A stretch of 64,000 nt of DNA, taken from contig CAKREH010000008.1 of the NCBI GenBank assembly GCA_934317215.1, positions 50,746-114,745 on the forward strand. Direction: 5' to 3'. Both the position numbers and the translations under genes were made by a program. Shown here in pieces: positions 1 to 5,984 of this stretch. Each line of letters opens with the position of its first letter. Position 1 is the stretch's first letter. The stretch is from an uncultured Roseburia sp. (lineage in GTDB: Bacteria > Bacillota > Clostridia > Lachnospirales > Lachnospiraceae). The notes under the pieces were generated by a model. It worked only from the letters and a program-made list of their open reading frames with translations, was not told where the DNA came from and searched no databases.

Positions 1-1249
1 AACCTTTATTGACGTTATAGACACCTTTTAATGTTGCAGTGTCTGATCCAACACGGTGTGTTTCGTTCGAATCAGGTTTTACCAGAATGTCTCCGGCATG
101 GACTTTCTCACTGTCTATATAGTAATAATCGTCTGTTGTATAATAGATCGTTGGCGAAATAAATTCTGTCGTTGTTTTTCCATTTTTGTTTGTGGATGAA
201 ACGAGCAGTCCGTCAGAATCAGAATCGCCGCCTTTCATAAAATAGCTGACCGGTATGGTAAAGAACTCTTTTTCCGTGATTGCTGAATTTGGAATTTTCA
301 GTCCGGTCTGTTCGGTAAGCAACAGCTCAATCTCTATAAAGCGGTCTTTTGCATAACGCACCAGTGAATTGCGAAGTGTTAAAATCAGATATTTTTCACC
401 GCTCTTTTCTGTAATCATATAAGTAGCATATGCTGTCTTACCATCCTTATTAAAGCGGAGTTTTAAAGTGTTGTCATCTGCAAGTTCATCTGCGAGTGTA
501 TTTGTAATGGGAACGATAATATGCCATTCTTCATTGCTGATCAGTTTATAAACCGCATCCCCGTTAGAAACGGATACATTTTGTTTTAAATTAGTGCGCT
601 GATAGGACGCTTCATCAAACTGTTCTTTTGAAAAATTGTCCGTGGTCGTATTTTCAAATCCATCCGTGTAATAAACAAGGATTCCAGGTGTATCAGTCGT
701 GATCGTATGAAAGGAAGAACCATTTCCGGCAGCGGATGTATAATCCGATAAGCCGTTTAAAGCTTCCAGACTTAAGGCTTCATTTAATGCAGAATCAATA
801 TTTTCTTTAAATGAATAAATATTATAAAATGTCTGCGCCTGATAGGAATTTTCATAGTCGGAAATATCATTTTCAATTTCTAAAAGTCCTTCCGCATCCA
901 GATTAGAGGCGTCTGAACTTACATCATTAATCTTTTGGGAAACACTTCCGCTTTCATCGACGGAACAGATCAGATCTCCGTATCCGACTCTCGATGATTC
1001 GCGTACATAATAGTTCAGTGATCCAGTGTATTGTGATGTGACAATGGTTTCATCCCGAAGGATCAGACCACGGTAAATATTATTTTCTGCCATGGTTCCC
1101 TGCTCCACTTCATAAACAGAAGTATGCGTTGTTGTAATGTAAGTGAAAACATTGAACACAAGATATATGAAAATAATAATAAAAATGATTACACCAATAT
1201 TTATGTTGAACGGTTTACGATATTTAACTATTTTTTTATGTTCATTCAA
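1..1249 (-). CDS. HlyD-like membrane-anchored protein, 3' end outside window
   Basis: The frame is open from a TTG at 1249 to the window edge (416 codons, no stop), so the C-terminus is missing. A purine-rich AGAGGTG lies about 9 bases before the TTG; an in-frame GTG at 1261 is the alternative. The N-terminus is short and basic (NEHKKIVKYRKPF), followed by one hydrophobic segment around residues 17-38. A long extracytoplasmic region follows, with a GTMAENNIYRGLILRDE stretch typical of the beta-barrel/lipoyl edge of HlyD-like periplasmic adaptor proteins of Firmicutes. Similar proteins in Lachnospiraceae sit next to sepF/ylmH-type division genes, which would be to the left of the window; that is inference. 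No transporter partner is visible. I am sure of the gene, moderately sure of the family, and do not know its function. Confidence 0.75.
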   Translation of the reverse strand, partial: MNEHKKIVKYRKPFNINIGVIIFIIIFIYLVFNVFTYITTTHTSVYEVEQGTMAENNIYRGLILRDETIVTSQYTGSLNYYVRESSRVGYGDLICSVDESGSVSQKINDVSSDASNLDAEGLLEIENDISDYENSYQAQTFYNIYSFKENIDSALNEALSLEALNGLSDYTSAAGNGSSFHTITTDTPGILVYYTDGFENTTTDNFSKEQFDEASYQRTNLKQNVSVSNGDAVYKLISNEEWHIIVPITNTLADELADDNTLKLRFNKDGKTAYATYMITEKSGEKYLILTLRNSLVRYAKDRFIEIELLLTEQTGLKIPNSAITEKEFFTIPVSYFMKGGDSDSDGLLVSSTNKNGKTTTEFISPTIYYTTDDYYYIDSEKVHAGDILVKPDSNETHRVGSDTATLKGVYNVNKG

Positions 1250-1386
1250 AAATTTACTCACCTCTTAAATTTTTCAACATTCCTATTCTAACATTTTATT
1301 CAATAGAAAACAACGAGGATAAAAAAGTTTTATACGAATAAAAATTTTTTTTGCGTGCATACTATCTGCAAAAGGAGGCTAAAAAA

Positions 1387-1599
1387 ATGAATACAAACTG
1401 GCTTGATTACACATTGCTTACATTGGTTATCATTGGTGCGATTAACTGGGGACTGATTGGCTTTTTCAGATTTGATCTGGTGGCATTTCTTTTCGGGGAT
1501 ATGTCATGGCTTACACGAATTATTTATGCACTTGTGGGAATTGGGGGATTATATCTGATCAGCCTGTTCGGAAGAATCCGTTCTGTAGGAGAATCTTAA
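1387..1599 (+). CDS. DUF378 small membrane protein (YuzA-like)
   Basis: A 70-residue protein with two predicted membrane helices (about residues 7-35 and 44-63). The first contains the family signature IGAINWGLIGFF, followed by FDLVAFLFG. These features match the DUF378 family, whose function is unknown. The start is ATG 1387 because AAAGGAGG sits at 1371-1378, 8 bases upstream; the same frame is open back to a TTG at 1351, but that codon lies before the ribosome binding site. It stands alone on the plus strand, divergent from the HlyD-like gene and convergent with the P-loop gene, and is followed by two inverted repeats. Confidence 0.85.
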   Translation: MNTNWLDYTLLTLVIIGAINWGLIGFFRFDLVAFLFGDMSWLTRIIYALVGIGGLYLISLFGRIRSVGES

Positions 1600-1600
1600 T

Positions 1601-1631
1601 AACAGAATGCATGTTTCTCAAACATTCTGTT
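1601..1631. terminator. Short hairpin after the DUF378 gene
   Basis: A 9-bp perfect inverted repeat (AACAGAATG / CATTCTGTT) begins one base after the DUF378 stop codon. It has no clear T-run, so it may only assist the larger hairpin at 1638-1680 or protect the 3' end. Confidence 0.4.
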
Positions 1632-1637
1632 ATCATG

Positions 1638-1680
1638 AATTATGCGGTATGGATAAGAGCTCTTTCCATACCGCATAATT
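1638..1680. terminator. Large perfect hairpin between convergent genes
   Basis: A 16-bp perfect inverted repeat (1638-1653 with 1665-1680) encloses an 11-base loop whose bases 1655-1664 (AAGAGCTCTT) are self-complementary. The arms can therefore zip almost completely. It lies between the convergent DUF378 and P-loop genes, as expected of a bidirectional terminator, but a canonical T-tract is absent on both strands. Confidence 0.55.
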
Positions 1681-1737
1681 TATAACAAAAGATATATTCA
1701 CATGGTGTGTGTTATCTGATTGTTTACATATTCATTT

Positions 1738-2160
1738 TTATAGGGAAATGACAATTTTTGCTTTTGCAATATCTGTCAGTTTTGATTCATCTTTTGATAC
1801 GCTTAAAATGAATTTTACATTGTATTTTTCACTGATCACATCGAGCTTTTGAATCGCATGATTTAAAAGTTCATCGGAATCTATCGATGCAATGGTAAGA
1901 AAACTGTCAAGATACATTTCTTCAAGATCGTGATCCTGTGATATTACGCCACAGATGAAACCGAGAAATTCATCACAGTTATCAATCAGAAAATCGTTTA
2001 CATTGATCAATCGAATCTTATTATTTAACTCATACATATGTTTCTGGCTCTTATCCAGATATACGATATTGCCAGTTGCAGATGTGATCGATGTATTGAC
2101 CTTGTTAAGCAGTTCCTTTGTCTTTCCTTTTCCCTTTTCGCCTGAAATAATCTCTATCAT
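1738..2160 (-). CDS. Small P-loop protein of unknown function (often labelled PilT-like)
   Basis: A 140-residue cytoplasmic protein. ATG 2160 is preceded by AGGAGG (2170-2175) at 9 bases; an ATG two codons upstream (2166) is only 3 bases from it. Residues 7-14 (GEKGKGKT) form a Walker A-like loop right after an initial beta strand (MIEIIS), as in P-loop NTPases. No convincing Walker B or other nucleotide motifs follow, and the protein is too short for a pilus retraction ATPase. From memory, close homologues in Lachnospiraceae carry the label 'twitching motility protein PilT', which the sequence does not support: there are no pilus genes here. It has its own promoter (2238-2266), so it is probably monocistronic. 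Function unknown. Confidence 0.75.
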   Translation of the reverse strand: MIEIISGEKGKGKTKELLNKVNTSITSATGNIVYLDKSQKHMYELNNKIRLINVNDFLIDNCDEFLGFICGVISQDHDLEEMYLDSFLTIASIDSDELLNHAIQKLDVISEKYNVKFILSVSKDESKLTDIAKAKIVISL

Positions 2161-2237
2161 GGTCATTTCCCTCCTGATCCTTCGATGCAACGTCCATATT
2201 CGTGAAAATGAATAAAAACGGTTCGTTTTATAAATTG

Positions 2238-2266
2238 ATTATAGTATATTAACACAAAAAAAACAA
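2238..2266 (-). promoter_or_regulatory. SigA-type promoter for the P-loop gene
   Basis: Read on the minus strand: -35 TTGTTT (2261-2266), 17-base spacer, -10 TATAAT (2238-2243). Transcription would start near 2231, giving a leader of about 70 bases. Confidence 0.6.
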
Positions 2267-2278
2267 TAATATTTTCAA

Positions 2279-3262
2279 TTAATTTGCAAAACCGGATAAC
2301 ATTTCATTCATTAACAGATAAAGGTTTGATTTTCCGTCTGCTTTCAGAACAATAGAAATAATTGGCTGTGACTGTTCATTCATGGAATAAAGCACCAGAC
2401 AGTATCCTGCCTCACCGGTTGTACCTGTTTTACCGCCAATTACGGTAAAACCGTCCGGAGATTTTGCGTGACCGCTCAGATACTGGTTTGTATTTTCCCA
2501 GGTATGTTCTTCTATTGTACCATCTCCTGCCTGATAGGTTACATTATAGGAAGTCGTACTTATGATCTGGACAAATGTTTCATTCTGTAATGCCGCACGG
2601 AAAATCAGATACAGATCATAGACAGAGGTATAATGATTTTCATCCGGAAGTCCGTTTGGATTGACAAAATGAGACTGTGTCGCCCCAAGTGCGGCTGCTT
2701 CTTTGTTCATCAGTGCCGCAAATTCTTCCACACTCCCTGAAATCGACTCTGCGATTGCAATCGCAGCATCATTGCCGCTTCGCAGCATCATACCATATAA
2801 AAGATCATCCATGCGGATCACATCTCCGGCATGAAGACCGCAGACAGAGGAATCAGAGGCCTGATTTGCAGCGTTTTCACTGATCGTGACTGTCTGGCTT
2901 AAATCTGTACAATATTTTAATGCAATATATGCGGTCAGAATTTTTGTTGTACTTGCCGGATATAGTCTCTCATATATATTTTTTTCATAGACAATCTCAT
3001 TTGTTGCCAGATTAAAAGTCCCGGCGCCTTCTGCAACCTGCGAATCTGTTGTATCTGTACCAAGTGAAATGTCATCGGCTACACACAGGTCTTTTGAAAA
3101 ATATTCCTGTGCACCGTCAGAAACAGTTGTTCCAAGACCAAGGCTTCCGGTCGTTTCATAAATATCATAAGGCTGTTCCAGTGTAACCTCCTCTTTGCCA
3201 CAACCGGTAATGCTGCCAAGTAAAAGTGCTGTAATACACAGAACAGATAGCAATCGTTTCAT
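2279..3262 (-). CDS. D-alanyl-D-alanine carboxypeptidase (DacF/PBP5-like lipoprotein)
   Basis: A 327-residue serine-type penicillin-binding protein that trims the terminal D-Ala of peptidoglycan stem peptides outside the cell. The N-terminus is a lipoprotein signal with lipobox ITGC (Cys21). All three catalytic motifs are present: S104-T-T-K107, S162-G-N164 and K278-T-G280, with the usual GGKTGTTGEAG context. A roughly 60-residue low-complexity linker separates the lipid anchor from the catalytic domain. The protein ends soon after the catalytic domain and lacks the long C-terminal PBP5 domain and amphipathic anchor, fitting the use of a lipid anchor instead. It follows mgsA by about 120 bases on the same strand, with a hairpin in between. 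Confidence 0.92.
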   Translation of the reverse strand: MKRLLSVLCITALLLGSITGCGKEEVTLEQPYDIYETTGSLGLGTTVSDGAQEYFSKDLCVADDISLGTDTTDSQVAEGAGTFNLATNEIVYEKNIYERLYPASTTKILTAYIALKYCTDLSQTVTISENAANQASDSSVCGLHAGDVIRMDDLLYGMMLRSGNDAAIAIAESISGSVEEFAALMNKEAAALGATQSHFVNPNGLPDENHYTSVYDLYLIFRAALQNETFVQIISTTSYNVTYQAGDGTIEEHTWENTNQYLSGHAKSPDGFTVIGGKTGTTGEAGYCLVLYSMNEQSQPIISIVLKADGKSNLYLLMNEMLSGFAN

Positions 3263-3282
3263 GTTAAAATTCCTTTCATAAA

Positions 3283-3321
3283 ATACGCAGGATACACCAG
3301 ATAAAGGTATATCCTGCGTAT
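3283..3321. terminator. Hairpin between mgsA and the carboxypeptidase gene
   Basis: A 12-bp perfect inverted repeat (3283-3294 with 3310-3321) centred about 40 bases before the dac start. On the minus strand it is followed by only TTTTATG, on the plus strand by TATATTTTTT. It could end mgsA transcripts weakly or act as a leader hairpin for dac. Confidence 0.45.
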
Positions 3322-3381
3322 ATATTTTTTATTCTTAATAGTAGAATGTTCACGAGGTATGTTCTCTATTATTCATTTCTG

Positions 3382-3777
3382 TTATTTGTACATTTCACGC
3401 CACTCTAAATCGCCTCTGTCTAAAGATTTGATCAGAAGTTCTGCGGTAGCAAGATTTGTTGCAAGTGGTATGTTGTGTGTATCACAGATTTTTACAACAT
3501 TGTTGACATCCGGTTCGTGTGATTTTGGTGTCAACGGATCACGGAGAAAAATGACAAGGTCGATCTCGTTGTGCTCGATCTGAGCCCCTAACTGCTGTGC
3601 TCCGCCTAAATGTCCTGCCAGATATTTATGAACGTTTAAATTTGTAACCTCTTCGATCAGTCTTCCGGTCGTTCCAGTTGCATAAAGCTCATTTTTGCAA
3701 AGTATCCCCCGATAGGCAATGCAGAAATTCTGCATCAGTTTCTTTTTTGAATCGTGTGCTATTAATCCAATGTTCAT
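3382..3777 (-). CDS. mgsA: Methylglyoxal synthase-like protein, catalytic Asp replaced by Ala
   Basis: A 131-residue protein with clear MgsA hallmarks: IGLIAHD at residues 3-9, the phosphate-binding YATGTTG loop (32-38), FLRDPL (78-82) and HEPDV (87-91). MgsA converts dihydroxyacetone phosphate to methylglyoxal and phosphate. In E. coli Asp71, within GGDQQVGA, is the catalytic base; here that stretch reads GGAQQLGA, with Ala60 encoded by GCA. The other conserved acids (equivalents of Asp20, Asp91, Asp101) and His98 remain. Start ATG 3777 follows AGGGGG; in-frame codons upstream run back into rodA. It is the last gene of the mre-min-rodA run, 19 bases after rodA. Family membership is sure; enzyme activity is doubtful. 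Confidence 0.88.
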   Translation of the reverse strand: MNIGLIAHDSKKKLMQNFCIAYRGILCKNELYATGTTGRLIEEVTNLNVHKYLAGHLGGAQQLGAQIEHNEIDLVIFLRDPLTPKSHEPDVNNVVKICDTHNIPLATNLATAELLIKSLDRGDLEWREMYK

Positions 3778-3796
3778 GTTGTAGGACCCCCTGTTG

Positions 3797-4900
3797 TTAA
3801 TATTTTTTCGGCTGAAGCCCGACATTTAAGACAAGCCCGATACCTATATACAAAGACCATAATGATGTAAGTCCGTAGCTGACAAACGGAAGTGTTACAC
3901 CTGTATTGGGCAGAAGCCCGCTCGCCACACCGATATTGACAAAAGTCTGAAAACCAATCAGCGCACCTACACCACAACAGATTAGTCTGCCTGCTGTGTC
4001 TTTTGCTTTTCTAGCAATAAATATACACTCAATCGTGATGAAAAGCAAGAGAATTATGATCACTGCACTGCCCACAAATCCAAGTTCCTCACCTGCAACT
4101 GCGAAAATAAAGTCATTTTGAGGTTCCAAAATAAAGTTTCCGTTTTTGACCGAAGTAGGATCCGTATTGTTAAGTCCTTTTCCCCATAATAGTCCGGAAC
4201 CAATCGCCATGATCGAATTCTGCTGCTGGTAGGCAAGATCCGGATAATCGTCCGGATAAAGCCATGCCATGATACGCCCCAGCTGATAAGCGTGGATGAA
4301 TGGGATTTTATCCTGTATGATCAATGTCATGCCGATCAATCCGACCGGAATACATACGATCAGCACACCGATGACCAGCTTGTAATTTAAGCCTGCCATA
4401 AATAATAATGCGCAAAAAACTAAGGTAATTACAATCATTGTCGACAGATTTGGCTGTTTATAGATTAAAAACAGCGGGATCGCTAATAATACAAACGAAG
4501 AAACTATCACTCTTACCGTATTGATCTTCTCTTCATATTTCATGAAATAATATGCAAAAAATATGATCAGCAGTATTTTTACAAGTTCGGATGGCTGAAA
4601 GCGGATACCGGCGATCTCAAACCAGCGTTGTGCTCCTTTCGAAGAATCACCCGCAACAAGTACCAATGCTAAGAGACCGACGGCCAGAAGATATATGATC
4701 CAGGAAAAACGAAGGATAAAACTGTAATCGATCAGAGATAAAATCACCATGATGACAATACCGCTCACCATACCAATGATCTGTTTTTTCTGATCCCCGG
4801 GGCTTGCACTTCCAACCAGAAAGACCCCCAGGGTATTTAAAATCAATACATACATGACCAGTATGAATTTGTAATTCTTTAGTTTATAAAGCTTAGACAT
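3797..4900 (-). CDS. rodA: RodA/FtsW-type SEDS glycosyltransferase
   Basis: A 367-residue polytopic membrane protein with about ten hydrophobic helices. It polymerises lipid II glycan strands together with a class B PBP. Family signatures are GAQRWFEIAGIRFQPSEL (residues 89-107, containing the conserved catalytic-loop region and QPSE) and GLLPNTGVTLPFVSYG near the C-terminus. Its place in the operon with mreBCD and PBP2 argues for the elongasome enzyme RodA rather than FtsW. It lies 4 bases downstream of minE and 19 bases upstream of mgsA. The ribosome binding site is weak (TAGGATA). Length is typical for RodA. Confidence 0.93.
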   Translation of the reverse strand: MSKLYKLKNYKFILVMYVLILNTLGVFLVGSASPGDQKKQIIGMVSGIVIMVILSLIDYSFILRFSWIIYLLAVGLLALVLVAGDSSKGAQRWFEIAGIRFQPSELVKILLIIFFAYYFMKYEEKINTVRVIVSSFVLLAIPLFLIYKQPNLSTMIVITLVFCALLFMAGLNYKLVIGVLIVCIPVGLIGMTLIIQDKIPFIHAYQLGRIMAWLYPDDYPDLAYQQQNSIMAIGSGLLWGKGLNNTDPTSVKNGNFILEPQNDFIFAVAGEELGFVGSAVIIILLLFITIECIFIARKAKDTAGRLICCGVGALIGFQTFVNIGVASGLLPNTGVTLPFVSYGLTSLWSLYIGIGLVLNVGLQPKKY

Positions 4901-4904
4901 TATC

Positions 4905-5102
4905 CTACTCTCTTTTCTTGTAATCCTTTAACATTACTTTAATCTCAATGTTTTCCGGCTCAATGACAACATATTTTGTGATAACACAGCCGATTTCCTG
5001 ACGTATCAGTTCCATAGTGTCATCATCCAGTTTCTGATGGTCTGAATTCATCATCAGCTTTAAGCGCTCTTTTGCAACATTTCCGGAATGAGTCTTAAAC
5101 AT
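4905..5102 (-). CDS. minE: Cell division topological specificity factor MinE, short form
   Basis: A 65-residue MinE, shorter than the usual 80-90. The anti-MinCD segment VAKERLKLMMNSDHQKLDDD (residues 9-28) and the following topological-specificity domain (MELIRQEIGCVITKYVVIEPENIEIK) are recognisable. The amphipathic membrane-targeting tip before residue 9 is reduced to MFKTHSGN, with a single hydrophobic pair. The ATG overlaps the end of minD by 8 bases, with AAAGGAG 8 bases before it, so translation is coupled. Family knowledge: MinE releases MinD from the membrane by stimulating its ATPase. Whether so short a tip can bind membrane is an open point. Confidence 0.9.
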   Translation of the reverse strand: MFKTHSGNVAKERLKLMMNSDHQKLDDDTMELIRQEIGCVITKYVVIEPENIEIKVMLKDYKKRE

Positions 5103-5922
5103 TCAGCGCTCCTTTCACAGGTTTCTTTTTGAAGAATATTTTTGAAAAAATTCTGCCCTGTTTTATGTCATTTGACAGGGGCACTTCATCACCTGTGATC
5201 CGCCGTGCTATATTGTTATAGCAGAATTCAGAAAGTAATGCATTTTTTTTCATACCATTCGGATGCATTAATGGCTCACCATGATTCTGGGCAATGATGA
5301 TCTGTTCGTCTTCCGGTACGACACCAAGTAACGGTACATCTAAAAGTTCACAGATATCATCGATATTTAACATATCTCCGTCTTTTACCATGTGTTTGCG
5401 GAAACCATTAATCAGAAGTTCTGTTTTTACCGTATATTGTTTTTTTAAAATCTGAAGTACACAGTCAGCATCATGAATTGCTGCAATCTGAGGTGTTGTG
5501 ACCACTACAATGCGGTCAGCTCCCGTAATGGCAAGTAAAAATCCCTGATCGATACCTGCCGGACTGTCAATTAATATATAATCAAAGTCCTGTCTTAAGT
5601 CATTCAGCAGATGTTTCATCTGGTCGGAGTCAAGTAAAATTTTTTCTTTTGTACAGGATGACGGTATCACAGATAGATTTGGGAACCGTTTATCCCGTAT
5701 GACTGCCTGTTTCACCCTGCATCTGCCATTTAGCACATCCACCAGATTATAAAGAATCCGATTTTCAAGTCCCATGACAACATCAAGATTTCGCAAGCCG
5801 ATATCAGTATCTACCAATACAACTTTTTTATCTAACAGTGAAAGTCCTGCGCCAACGTTAGCTGTGGTTGTTGTTTTGCCAACGCCGCCTTTTCCTGAGG
5901 TAAAAGTAATCACTTCACCCAT
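5095..5922 (-). CDS. minD: Septum site-determining ATPase MinD
   Basis: A 275-residue ParA/MinD ATPase. The deviant Walker A motif GKGGVGKTT spans residues 10-18, followed by VLVDTDIGLRNLDVVMG and the Walker B region DYILIDSPAG. The C-terminal tail (GRIFSKIFFKKKPVKG) is a basic amphipathic helix of the type that anchors ATP-bound MinD dimers to the membrane. It lies 62 bases after PBP2, with a good AGGAGGTTTC ribosome binding site, and overlaps minE by 8 bases. In other bacteria MinD recruits MinC to block polar Z rings, but no minC is found in this window. Confidence 0.96.
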   Translation of the reverse strand: MGEVITFTSGKGGVGKTTTTANVGAGLSLLDKKVVLVDTDIGLRNLDVVMGLENRILYNLVDVLNGRCRVKQAVIRDKRFPNLSVIPSSCTKEKILLDSDQMKHLLNDLRQDFDYILIDSPAGIDQGFLLAITGADRIVVVTTPQIAAIHDADCVLQILKKQYTVKTELLINGFRKHMVKDGDMLNIDDICELLDVPLLGVVPEDEQIIIAQNHGEPLMHPNGMKKNALLSEFCYNNIARRITGDEVPLSNDIKQGRIFSKIFFKKKPVKGALNV

Positions 5923-5984
5923 GAGGAAACCTCCTGTTTTGATTTATTAATAAAACCCGTAAGTTAACGGGAATTATCCAAATG

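Noticed and set aside
1738..2160. Pilus retraction ATPase PilT
   Set aside because: The protein is far too short and has only a Walker A-like loop; no pilus genes are nearby.
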